From NCBI RefSeq assembly GCF_003075045.1, contig NZ_QCZD01000003.1:372001-436000 (forward strand): a DNA stretch of 64,000 nucleotides, given 5' to 3'. The notes beneath the pieces were generated by a model, which ran no database searches, had not been told where the DNA came from, and saw only the letters and a list, made by a program, of their open reading frames with translations. This DNA comes from Maribacter litoralis (GTDB taxonomy: Bacteria; Bacteroidota; Bacteroidia; Flavobacteriales; Flavobacteriaceae). Positions 35,344 through 42,437 of this stretch are shown in pieces; the stretch's first letter is position 1, and every line of letters begins with the position of its first letter. The translations under genes were made by a program, and so were the position numbers.

Positions 35344-36670
35344 TTCTATTGTACAGCGTTTTTCTTGTTACCTGTAGTAATTTAGCCGCTTTTGATTTAT
35401 TGTAATTGGTACGTTTTAGAGCATTTACTATTTGCTCTTTTTCAAAATCCGCTTTTGATATATTCCCTAAATCAGCAGTTTCTGTTTTGGGGCTCATTAA
35501 TTCTACTGGCAATGTATTAACCCCTATTTCATTAGTTGTGGTCAATAACACGGCACGTTGAATGACATTTTGTAATTCCCTAATATTACCCGGCCAGTGA
35601 TATACATTAAAAACATCCCAAACTTCATCTGAAAAGTCATCAATATGTTTATTCAGTTTTTGGTTGAACTTTTCTAAAAAATGAGATGCCAAAACAGTAA
35701 GGTCTCCATGCCTGTCTTTTAATGCAGGTATCTGAAGCGAAAACTCATTTAACCTATGATAAAGATCCTCTCGAAATGCACCTTTTTCCACAGCAGCTTT
35801 TAAATCTTCGTTGGTGGCAGACAAAATTCTGACATCTACTTGTATTTCGGTATTGCTGCCTATTCTTTTAATCTTACGTTCTTGTAAAGCTCTTAGTAAT
35901 TGAATTTGATTTTCATAAGATAGATTACCTACCTCATCTAAAAATAAGGTTCCGCCGTTTGCCGCTTCAAAACTTCCAACCTTATCTGCTATGGCCCCGG
36001 TAAAACTTCCTTTTAAATGGCCAAAAAATTCACTTGCAGCCAATTCTTTCGGTATTGCCCCACAGTCTAAAGCTATAAAAGGCTTGTCTCGTCTATTACT
36101 TTTTTTATGAATGGTTTTTGCGGTAACCTCTTTACCGGTACCACTTTCTCCAATAATTAAAACGGACATATCTGTTGGTGCCACCAAACAAATATGCTCA
36201 TCTAATTTTTTGGTAGCTTCACTTACCAGAATCAATTCATTTGACCCAGAGTTACTATTAGATTTATCAACTGTAGTTTTTGATTTACTAGTAACCTCTG
36301 TTTCTTTTGGGATAATTGGCTTAGCCTGTAATGCCCCGTCTATAACCGCTAACATTTGATCAGGCGTAAATGGTTTTGATAAGTAATCATAAGCACCCAT
36401 TTTCATTGCTTTGACCGCTGTAGACACTTCGGCATAGCCCGTCATTACTATTACCGGAATACTACCTTTTAAATGAGAAACCAACTTTATTCCGTCATAG
36501 TCCGGTAAGCGCAAATCGGTTATAACCAATTGAAATTCTTGTTCTTTAAGTTGCTTTTCGCCATCTACCCCAGTCTGACACAGTACGACTTCAAAATTCT
36601 TTCTTTCCAAAAACTTTTTAAGCATTTGGGCAAAAGATGTATCGTCTTCTAAAATTAAAATTCTGGGCAT
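35318..36670 (-). CDS. Sigma-54-dependent response regulator (NtrC family)
   Basis: 450 residues: receiver domain with phospho-Asp D52 (VITDLRLPDYDG) and K99 (YLSKPF), linker (about 120-145), AAA+ domain with Walker A GESGTGK at 174-180 and the sigma-54-contacting loop GSFTGA at 221-226, and a C-terminal Fis-type helix-turn-helix (NKSKAAKLLQVTRKTLYNRI). It activates sigma-54 promoters when phosphorylated. It is convergent with and overlaps the hybrid kinase gene. The three PepSY-like genes lie next on the same side and carry TGGCAT-like upstream words, so they are candidate targets. Confidence 0.94.
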   Translation of the reverse strand: MPRILILEDDTSFAQMLKKFLERKNFEVVLCQTGVDGEKQLKEQEFQLVITDLRLPDYDGIKLVSHLKGSIPVIVMTGYAEVSTAVKAMKMGAYDYLSKPFTPDQMLAVIDGALQAKPIIPKETEVTSKSKTTVDKSNSNSGSNELILVSEATKKLDEHICLVAPTDMSVLIIGESGTGKEVTAKTIHKKSNRRDKPFIALDCGAIPKELAASEFFGHLKGSFTGAIADKVGSFEAANGGTLFLDEVGNLSYENQIQLLRALQERKIKRIGSNTEIQVDVRILSATNEDLKAAVEKGAFREDLYHRLNEFSLQIPALKDRHGDLTVLASHFLEKFNQKLNKHIDDFSDEVWDVFNVYHWPGNIRELQNVIQRAVLLTTTNEIGVNTLPVELMSPKTETADLGNISKADFEKEQIVNALKRTNYNKSKAAKLLQVTRKTLYNRINYYDLDL

Positions 36671-36770
36671 AGTTAGTTTGGTATTCTATGTATCTACGTA
36701 AAAATACCATAAGCCGACTATTTGTTTTTTAAAATTATCATAAAGCTTCTTTGATCGTTTCGATTGAGCA

Positions 36771-36807
36771 AAAAAAAAGGAAAGAATAGCACTTAGCTAC
36801 CCTTTCC
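36771..36807 (-). terminator. Intrinsic terminator after first PepSY-like gene
   Basis: On the minus strand GGAAAG-GG-TAGC-(5 nt)-GCTA-TT-CTTTCC followed by nine T residues; it is 38 bp past the stop codon. Confidence 0.88.
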
Positions 36808-36844
36808 TGACCAAACCAACTTGAACAAACAAGTTTCTCTATAA

Positions 36845-37162
36845 TTACATATCTATCCAGTTACCATCTTCATCTGCATAAACAGTACCTTGTGTACCAT
36901 CTTCTAGAGATAAGACCAACTTATATTGTTTTTCTTCGTTCGTGTATGCCTTATCTAAACTTGCGGTTGGAAAATTCTTCGCTACCGCATCTGATACTGC
37001 TTGTGGAACTTCTGATACAGATATCTCTTTAAAGTCATCTGCTACTACCAACATTTCATTTACTTGATTATGTTGAATTCCGTTTTCAGCTAATAATGCA
37101 TCTTGTGCATTCATTGCAAAACCACCTATTGTCATTGCTCCTAATAAAAATAAAGTCTTCAT
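36845..37162 (-). CDS. Secreted PepSY-like mini-protein (paralogue 1)
   Basis: 105 residues: signal peptide (about 1-20, AMNAQ) and one compact domain. ISVSEVPQAVSDAVAKNFPTA, AYTNEEKQYKLVLSL and TVYADEDGNWIDM (shown as separate pieces) match the pattern of the PepSY-like/BLIP fold. The C-terminal YAD/xxGNW-I/L motif is shared with two neighbours at 37787 and 38242. It should be periplasmic or secreted. It has its own terminator and a TGGCAT-type upstream element, so it is transcribed alone. The role is unknown. Confidence 0.85.
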   Translation of the reverse strand: MKTLFLLGAMTIGGFAMNAQDALLAENGIQHNQVNEMLVVADDFKEISVSEVPQAVSDAVAKNFPTASLDKAYTNEEKQYKLVLSLEDGTQGTVYADEDGNWIDM

Positions 37163-37206
37163 CTTTCTAATATTTTTAGTTAATAATACATTTCAATACT
37201 ATTAAC

Positions 37207-37224
37207 TATGAAAAAAGAATGCCA
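37207..37224 (-). promoter_or_regulatory. Sigma-54-like promoter candidate, PepSY-like gene 1
   Basis: Minus strand TGGCAT (37224-37219) followed by TCTTT-TTTCA. The -24 half matches TGGCA; the -12 half TTTCA differs from TTGCA at the invariant G. It is 62 bp from the start codon. Related words precede genes 2 and 3 at similar distances. Confidence 0.35.
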
Positions 37225-37381
37225 CTATATCTACAATGCATCAAGTAACTGATAATGAAGTGCTTATATTTTTTATATAACAATAATGATTGGGTAAAAC
37301 TGTGCCCAATGCTATCTGCTGTATAATTTTTACACAATAAAATGTCACATAATCATATGACCTATGAACTTATTGAAGACA

Positions 37382-37415
37382 AAAAAAAAGGAGCTGCAAA
37401 ATCGCAGCCCCCCTC
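37382..37415 (-). terminator. Intrinsic terminator without an annotated upstream gene
   Basis: On the minus strand GGGGCTGC-GATTTT-GCAGCTCC (8 bp with one G-U) is followed by nine T residues. The next named gene upstream on this strand (PepSY-like gene 2) already has its own terminator at 37731-37766, so this one implies another transcript from about 37420-37730. Confidence 0.8.
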
Positions 37416-37586
37416 AAACCACCTATCAAACTCTTGTTTTAAAATTTTTAATCAACACCTCAATCAATTCAACAACAACAACTAATATTGGCAATGCTAA
37501 TCCGGGGGATTATTTCAAATACAATTATTTGGTGGCACTTTCATAGTTAACGGTTAGTGTTTACGCGAAAGTGATATTATTCTTAT

Positions 37587-37673
37587 TTATCTTTCAAAAC
37601 ATAGTTTAGATATCATCCCTAATGAGAAAATAAAAACGGTGCTTAAAATCAAAATAAATACTAATGTGACCAT
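37587..37673 (-). CDS. Possible 28-residue single-helix membrane peptide
   Basis: A short frame starting ATG at 37673 encodes MVTLVFILILSTVFIFSLGM followed by ISKLCFER and TAA. It has one hydrophobic helix (about 2-20) and a basic tail, typical of small membrane proteins. It lies on a segment that ends in a strong terminator (37382-37415), which supports a real transcript. The start codon lies within one arm of a 9-bp inverted repeat. AT-rich DNA produces hydrophobic short frames by chance, no clear ribosome-binding site or promoter is visible, and I know no family, so this remains tentative. Confidence 0.35.
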   Translation of the reverse strand: MVTLVFILILSTVFIFSLGMISKLCFER

Positions 37674-37730
37674 TGTTTCATAATTTGCTTCACTTATTTA
37701 GACACAACATTTTTTGATAGGTCACATTTT

Positions 37731-37766
37731 AAATAAAAAAAAACCGCTTTTTGCAGTTTTTTTTTA
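37731..37766 (-). terminator. Intrinsic terminator after second PepSY-like gene
   Basis: Minus strand ACTGC-AAAAA-GCGGT with a G-U pair, flanked by A-run and T-run. It lies about 21 bp past the stop codon. Confidence 0.75.
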
Positions 37767-37786
37767 TTTCTACAACTTATTTCAAG

Positions 37787-38089
37787 TTATTTTTTATTGA
37801 TCCAATTACCGTACTGATCTATATAAACGGTTCTTCTAGTACCACTTTTTAGCACCATGATCAATTTAAATTCACCTCTATCATTTTTATAAGCCCCTCC
37901 TAATTTAGAAGTTGGGTATTGCTTTAATATTTCTTCAATAACCGGTGGAGTCAACTCACTCGATTTTATTTTTACGTATTCATCTGTAATGATAGCAACT
38001 TCTTTTTCTATAAAATTAGAACCAGTCATTGCTGTACTGTTCAATGTTATTCCTAAAGTCAAGAATACTAATAATGCGTATTTCCTCAT
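37787..38089 (-). CDS. Secreted PepSY-like mini-protein (paralogue 2)
   Basis: 100 residues: signal peptide (about 1-20, NSTA) and one PepSY-like domain. IKSSELTPPVIEEILKQYP, AYKNDRGEFKLIMVL and TVYIDQYGNWINKK align with the neighbouring paralogues. It is more basic than the other two (KK end, GTRRTV). It has its own terminator. The upstream word TGTCAG (38148-38143, minus) lies 59 bp before the start, where paralogues 1 and 3 have TGGCAT. Function unknown. Confidence 0.83.
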   Translation of the reverse strand: MRKYALLVFLTLGITLNSTAMTGSNFIEKEVAIITDEYVKIKSSELTPPVIEEILKQYPTSKLGGAYKNDRGEFKLIMVLKSGTRRTVYIDQYGNWINKK

Positions 38090-38190
38090 GCTAATTTTTT
38101 AATCGTTAATAACTTTGCTTCTATAATTATTTACGGAAGAATCTGACATATGGATTTTCCATTCCCATAATTAACAAGCACTAAATTGAA

Positions 38191-38212
38191 AAAAGCTGCC
38201 TAGGCAGCTTTT
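38191..38212 (-). terminator. Intrinsic terminator after third PepSY-like gene
   Basis: AAAAGCTGCC-TA-GGCAGCTTTT, a 22-bp perfect palindrome followed by further T residues on the minus strand; it is 30 bp past the stop codon. Confidence 0.9.
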
Positions 38213-38241
38213 CACAAACAACTAACTCAAACTTATAAATA

Positions 38242-38544
38242 CTACATTTCTAACCAGTTACCCTCTGCATCTGCATAAAGCACTACAGAAGAACCATCTT
38301 GAGAAGTAATTTCTAATTTATAGTTATTTTCATCATCTACATAAGCCTTATTCAACATCGCCCCTTGATAATCTGATGCTAGGGCATTTACGATCGGCGT
38401 TGGTAAATCTGATGTACTTATCTCGGTATAATCTTGAATAAAGACATCTTCCATAATACCATCGTGAAATATAATTGGTGTAGCGGCAGTACCTATTGTT
38501 AAACTACCTAAGGCTAAAGCTGTGGCAAATACTAATTTTTTCAT
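38242..38544 (-). CDS. Secreted PepSY-like mini-protein (paralogue 3)
   Basis: 100 residues: signal peptide (about 1-20, GTAA), a short spacer rich in Ile/Phe/His, and one PepSY-like domain. ISTSDLPTPIVNALASDY, AYVDDENNYKLEITS and VLYADAEGNWLEM align with paralogues 1 and 2; it is closest to paralogue 1 in its acidic character. It has its own terminator and an upstream TGGCAT at 38600-38595 (minus), 56 bp from the start. Confidence 0.85.
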   Translation of the reverse strand: MKKLVFATALALGSLTIGTAATPIIFHDGIMEDVFIQDYTEISTSDLPTPIVNALASDYQGAMLNKAYVDDENNYKLEITSQDGSSVVLYADAEGNWLEM

Positions 38545-38582
38545 CTTTCTACGTTTTTTAATTAAACATTCTTGATATGTCT

Positions 38583-38600
38583 ATTAGAAAAATGATGCCA
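38583..38600 (-). promoter_or_regulatory. Sigma-54-like promoter candidate, PepSY-like gene 3
   Basis: Minus strand TGGCAT (38600-38595), then CATT, then TTTCT. The -24 half is good; the -12 half lacks the invariant G and the spacing is one base short. It is comparable to the element before paralogue 1. Confidence 0.33.
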
Positions 38601-38686
38601 ACTCTAATTTAAATTATAAATAATTGATTTTAAGTGTTTTACACCTGTTCTTTTATTTGTATAGGTGAGTAAAAATGTGCGTAAAC

Positions 38687-38720
38687 AAAAAAAGTGTGTA
38701 GAATCTACACACTTTTTTAT
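38687..38720 (-). terminator. Intrinsic terminator after DUF4301 gene
   Basis: AAAAAAGTGTGTAGA and TCTACACACTTTTTT form a near-perfect stem with minimal loop, 20 bp past the stop codon on the minus strand. Confidence 0.9.
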
Positions 38721-38739
38721 CGTTTAAGGCTTATTAGTA

Positions 38740-40278
38740 CTATGCCTGGTGAGACTCTTTTAAAAGATCTACCACACTTTTAACGGGATTAAAGGTTACT
38801 AAAGGAACCTCAACAAATATGGTATTCCAAAATGCCATTGCACCATTCCACAATCCGGGAAGCTCAAGTGCCTTTAATTCTTTACCGTCTTTTGTTTTAC
38901 CGGTGATAAATCCTTGCTTTTCATCAACGAACTTAAGAAGGTCATATTTTTCACCTTTATAATTACGAACGGCACAAACCAAATCCACCGGGTTAAAATG
39001 GGTAGCGTTCTTTAAAATATCGGCTTGTGCGGGGTTATCCATATCTATTTGGGCAGATTCTATAATCTGCAAGGAAATTTCACCGGTACTATTGGTTACC
39101 CAAAACGGACCACCACCAGGTTCACCTTCATTTTTTACCATTCCACAAATACGAATTGGTCTATTTATCTTATCCTTTAATATATTTACCTTATCCGGAT
39201 TTGATGCTGTATCGAATTCATCTGAAAAACGAACATTTAAATTCGTTGACAAGAAATTTCTAATTTCTTCAATGGTTTCATCATTTACCCCACCTTTATC
39301 CAATAAAGCCGCATATTCGAATGCTTTTTCCTGTTCTTTAAGTAAGACTCCCGCCAATACTTTTTTGCTATCTGCCACCGCTTGGGCATCTTTCATTACG
39401 GCAACATTATCAATATTCTTAATAAAAATAATATCAGCGTCCTGTTCGTTCAAATTCTGAATCAATGCTCCATGACCGCCCGGTCTAAACAATACAGAAC
39501 CATCTTCATTTCTAAAAGGCTTATTGTCCATATCTACCGCCAAGGTATCTGTAGATGCCTTTTGAAAAGAGTAATCTACATCATACGTAATTCCTGTATC
39601 TGCAGAAACTTTTGGTCCAGATGCTTTAAACTCTTCCCCGAACATTTCCTCATGTTGTTCAGATATGGTAAAATGGAGTTTTGCCTTTCCATTAGATCCA
39701 GCATACAGTGCACCTTCTTTTAAATGCTCTTCAAATGGAGTTGCAGTAGCATTTCCATATTTATGAAATGGTAGTAACCCTTTTGGGTAAAAACCATAAT
39801 TCAATGCATTCTCCCCTAATAGCTCAGAAATAAACTTATATACCTTTTCTCCTTGAGAATCAAAAGAAGTACCTATACTATCCATTACCTTTTCATAAAA
39901 GGGAAAACGTTCTAAACCATCAGAAAACTTCTTTATATCCTTATCATTGGTTCTTTCCAAGTAAGTTTCTAGAGATTCTTTATTTGGATCATACGCATTT
40001 AAAAAATTGAACAGTGCCTTAAACATTCTAGATGCGGCACCTGAAGCCGGCACAAACTTTAAAATATCAAGATCTTTTAATTTTGAGTCGTAAAAAGTAA
40101 TGAGTTCTTTTTCTTCTTCTTTAGAAAATTTGAGAATACCGTTACCTATAACAGCGGCATTCTCTAAATTAACAAAGGGTATGCCTTCTTTAAATGTATT
40201 GATGTGACCAAGCATCGTTTCTTTTGAAATTCCTTTTTTCTCTAGCTGTTTTTGGTCTTTTTCTGTAAGTTCTATCAT
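38740..40278 (-). CDS. DUF4301 protein with nucleotidyltransferase-like motifs
   Basis: 512-residue cytoplasmic protein resembling DUF4301. VPASGAASRMFKA at 76-88 is like the NTP-binding PxxGxxxRMxK loop of sugar-nucleotide pyrophosphorylases. HFTISEQHEEMF (about 202-213) and RPGGHGAL (265-272) recall the UDPGP-type pyrophosphorylases. A GT-A fold nucleotidyltransferase is therefore plausible; the substrate is unknown. Its ATG overlaps the stop of the NadR-like kinase gene (ATGA), the last step of an overlapping run of genes beginning with the phosphopantetheinyl transferase. A strong terminator follows. Confidence 0.82.
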   Translation of the reverse strand: MIELTEKDQKQLEKKGISKETMLGHINTFKEGIPFVNLENAAVIGNGILKFSKEEEKELITFYDSKLKDLDILKFVPASGAASRMFKALFNFLNAYDPNKESLETYLERTNDKDIKKFSDGLERFPFYEKVMDSIGTSFDSQGEKVYKFISELLGENALNYGFYPKGLLPFHKYGNATATPFEEHLKEGALYAGSNGKAKLHFTISEQHEEMFGEEFKASGPKVSADTGITYDVDYSFQKASTDTLAVDMDNKPFRNEDGSVLFRPGGHGALIQNLNEQDADIIFIKNIDNVAVMKDAQAVADSKKVLAGVLLKEQEKAFEYAALLDKGGVNDETIEEIRNFLSTNLNVRFSDEFDTASNPDKVNILKDKINRPIRICGMVKNEGEPGGGPFWVTNSTGEISLQIIESAQIDMDNPAQADILKNATHFNPVDLVCAVRNYKGEKYDLLKFVDEKQGFITGKTKDGKELKALELPGLWNGAMAFWNTIFVEVPLVTFNPVKSVVDLLKESHQA

Positions 40279-40838
40279 TGATCTAATAACTTATCTATAT
40301 GGTTAATGGCTTTATTTAAACGTTGCTTTTTGTTTCCCTTCAAGGTAATAAAATTTTTACCGTATTTTTCTAAAGTATCTTTAAAATAATTGAACATTTC
40401 TTCCCTTTCATTGGGCTTATCCCTTAGGTCATCTTCTTCCCACGGAATATCTATATAGGTCAATAAATAAAGGTCATATGTATTCTGCAATGCATACTTT
40501 TCTAAAACAGGGTCACAATCACCAACATAATATGCTTCCGAATATACTTTGGTTTCCAACAAATCTGTATCGCAAATAAGAATTTCAGTTGCTTTTTTGG
40601 CCAAATCGTTCTCTAAGCGCATTTGCCCTTCGGCAATGGGCAATAAATCATGAGGCTCACAGGTTTTACGTTCGTTGTTCCATTTATCCTGTAAATATTC
40701 CCTGGCGTATTCTGGCACCCATACGGTATGGTAGTGTCTTGCCAATTGTTCTGACAATGTAGTCTTGCCCGTAGATTCTGGTCCAAAAAGAACAACTTTT
40801 AAGACATTTGAAGGTTCTTGTCTGTATTTTTCTTCCAT
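40275..40838 (-). CDS. NadR-like P-loop kinase (ribosylnicotinamide kinase-like)
   Basis: 187-residue P-loop protein: Walker A GPESTGKTTLSE (19-30), VPEYAREYL, AEGQMRLEN, CDTDLLETKVYSEAYYG-like block and DIPWEEDDLRDKP all match the kinase domain of NadR, which phosphorylates nicotinamide riboside to NMN. No adenylyltransferase domain is present. The gene overlaps pnuC by 40 bp, the usual pairing for NR salvage (PnuC import driven by phosphorylation). An overlapping thiamine-binding protein gene leaves open a vitamin B1 role. Confidence 0.85.
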   Translation of the reverse strand: MEEKYRQEPSNVLKVVLFGPESTGKTTLSEQLARHYHTVWVPEYAREYLQDKWNNERKTCEPHDLLPIAEGQMRLENDLAKKATEILICDTDLLETKVYSEAYYVGDCDPVLEKYALQNTYDLYLLTYIDIPWEEDDLRDKPNEREEMFNYFKDTLEKYGKNFITLKGNKKQRLNKAINHIDKLLDQ

Positions 40839-41431
40839 GCGTTATAACCGTAAACGGCCAATATTGTAAAGATGAGATATTGAAAACTTGTAAACGTAAA
40901 TCCCTTGTAAAAATATAATGGTACAGATATAAGATCTCCAATGATCCAATATATCCAATTTTCTACTTTTCTCTTGGCCATCAACCACATACCCACAAAA
41001 AATATAGCTGTTGTTATAGTATCAACATAGGCGGTCCAACTAGTCCATTTATCGAAAATCTGGTAGACGGTAAATACAAATACCAGGGTACTTATAAATA
41101 TAATCACCGATATACCATTCTCTTTTTTCGTTGTTCTGGTGATAGGGGTATAATGGTCTTCATCAACCTTTCTTGTCCAAATATACCAGCCATATAAACT
41201 CATTATAAAATAGTATGCGTTTATCATCATGTCTCCCAACAACCCCCATTTTAAAAGCAGGTATACAAAAATGGAGGTACTTATCATGCCAGTAGGATAA
41301 ACCAAAATATTGTTTTGCTTAGAACATATTACGGATAGCAAGCCAAATATTACGGCTATAATCTCGAGGGTAATATCCAACGTACTATAATCGGCATATT
41401 GCCCAAATAGATAATCAAAAATGGGGCTCAT
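40799..41431 (-). CDS. pnuC: PnuC-family vitamin-precursor transporter
   Basis: 210-residue polytopic inner-membrane protein of the PnuC family, with about seven helices and the signature NAYYFIMSLYGWYIWTR. Members carry nicotinamide riboside (PnuC), riboflavin (PnuX) or thiamine (PnuT) by facilitated diffusion. The downstream NadR-like kinase argues for nicotinamide riboside; the upstream, overlapping thiamine-binding protein gene (17 bp) argues for thiamine. Substrate is undecided from sequence. Confidence 0.88.
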   Translation of the reverse strand: MSPIFDYLFGQYADYSTLDITLEIIAVIFGLLSVICSKQNNILVYPTGMISTSIFVYLLLKWGLLGDMMINAYYFIMSLYGWYIWTRKVDEDHYTPITRTTKKENGISVIIFISTLVFVFTVYQIFDKWTSWTAYVDTITTAIFFVGMWLMAKRKVENWIYWIIGDLISVPLYFYKGFTFTSFQYLIFTILAVYGYNAWKKNTDKNLQMS

Positions 41432-41675
41432 ATTCGCTACGATCAGATTTTACAATTTTCATGAACAGCAACCCGCGATCCATGAGCTCGAAAGCAGCTT
41501 TTATTTCAGTATTAAGAACAACCATTACTTCATCATAAGTACCAAAAACCTGTGTACTTAACGGGTTTTCAAGTATGGTTAATCCACTTGCCCTTAATTT
41601 TTTTATAAAATCTATAATGTGTTGCTCAAAATCGTCCTGTAGTGGCGAAAACGTCAACTCTACCGATATATCCAT
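41415..41675 (-). CDS. MTH1187-type thiamine-binding protein
   Basis: 86-residue cytoplasmic protein. ISVELTFSPLQDDFEQHII ... LSTQVFGTYDEVM matches the small ferredoxin-like-fold thiamine-binding family (PF01910, YkoF/MTH1187). Such proteins bind the thiamine pyrimidine or thiamine and often sit by transport genes. The gene overlaps pnuC by 17 bp and starts 17 bp after the phosphopantetheinyl transferase, so these should be cotranslated. Confidence 0.85.
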   Translation of the reverse strand: MDISVELTFSPLQDDFEQHIIDFIKKLRASGLTILENPLSTQVFGTYDEVMVVLNTEIKAAFELMDRGLLFMKIVKSDRSEYEPHF

Positions 41676-41692
41676 ATAATGTAGCCTAAATA

Positions 41693-42331
41693 TTAATTCT
41701 TATTTTTAGTGGCATATACACAGGTGAAATTTTCGAATTCCAGAAATTTAATTCCGTAGTCCGAAGATTCCCCGTTAAAAATTATTTGCGCCGTTGTTCG
41801 TCCTGCGTTAAATATAAAATCTTGTACGTTGATGTGATGTAAAAAACTTACGCCCCTATGCCCGTAAATTTTATATAGAGATTCTTTGGCGCCCCAAACT
41901 ATGGTCAATTTTCTAATGATTGCTGCCGTATTCGCCAGCGTACGATATTCTTCGAACGGAGTAAACTTATGGGCTATTCGCAGTATTTTATCGCGCTGCA
42001 TTTCAATATCTATACCTACTTCTTCCGATGCGCTAATGATTACCGCCGTAAAATTATGTGAATGTGTAATTGATATAAAATTGCCATCCTTTAAATGTGG
42101 TTTGCCATTCTCGTCATAAATCAGATCTGCATCTACATAGTTATACAAAGACAGCAAATGTCTAATACTCAAAAAAGCCTTTCGGTGAAGATCAGATTTC
42201 ATACCATTGAATCTATTTTGACAATGATCGGTAAGTTCAATTCCTTTCCACAAATCTTCTTCAGACTCTTCAACCTTCCATATTGCTACAGAGGTTTCTT
42301 TGTTTACTGTTATTGTTTTGTAAAGCGGCAT
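41693..42331 (-). CDS. 4'-phosphopantetheinyl transferase (Sfp-type)
   Basis: 212-residue enzyme that transfers phosphopantetheine from CoA to carrier-protein serines. The Mg-binding VGIDIE (D108, E110) and WGAKESLYK (W146, K149, E150) are intact, with SITHSH upstream (about 87-92). It could serve acyl carrier or peptide carrier proteins; no NRPS or PKS is in the window. It heads the overlapping gene run on this strand. Its start lies 106 bp from the divergent ahcY. Confidence 0.92.
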   Translation of the reverse strand: MPLYKTITVNKETSVAIWKVEESEEDLWKGIELTDHCQNRFNGMKSDLHRKAFLSIRHLLSLYNYVDADLIYDENGKPHLKDGNFISITHSHNFTAVIISASEEVGIDIEMQRDKILRIAHKFTPFEEYRTLANTAAIIRKLTIVWGAKESLYKIYGHRGVSFLHHINVQDFIFNAGRTTAQIIFNGESSDYGIKFLEFENFTCVYATKNKN

Positions 42332-42437
42332 GGGATTCTTCGTGTTATTCGTACCTTTGCACGAAACCTATTTAGGTTTCAACGAATTAAACTTAGCTTT
42401 GTTATATCGAATAACGAAAGTATAAAATAATAAAGAT
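42332..42437. promoter_or_regulatory. Divergent sfp-type / ahcY regulatory region with nested inverted repeats
   Basis: Two TAnnTTTG elements face ahcY: TACCTTTG (42352-42359) and TAGCTTTG (42394-42401); the second would give a leader of about 30 nt. GAAACCTA-TT-TAGGTTTC (42363-42380) is a perfect 8-bp inverted repeat, enclosed by GTTATTCG (42344-42351) and CGAATAAC (42408-42415). No known SAH or SAM riboswitch motif was recognised. Confidence 0.5.

Larger units (their letters stand above)
37163..37786. other. 624-bp region between PepSY-like genes 1 and 2
   Basis: It holds the upstream region of PepSY-like gene 1, a strong minus-strand terminator (37382-37415) with no annotated gene feeding it, a possible 28-codon gene (37587-37673), a 9-bp inverted repeat (37663-37671 with 37720-37728) and the terminator of PepSY-like gene 2 (37731-37766). 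A plus-strand 60-codon frame at 37364-37546 runs through a terminator and looks spurious. Confidence 0.7.

Noticed and set aside
37364..37546. 60-codon plus-strand frame between the PepSY-like genes
   Set aside because: It reads through a strong terminator hairpin and has a biased Asn/Thr/Ser composition.
42363..42380. SAH or SAM riboswitch before ahcY
   Set aside because: Only a simple palindrome and promoter elements are visible; none of the known SAH/SAM aptamer core motifs was found.
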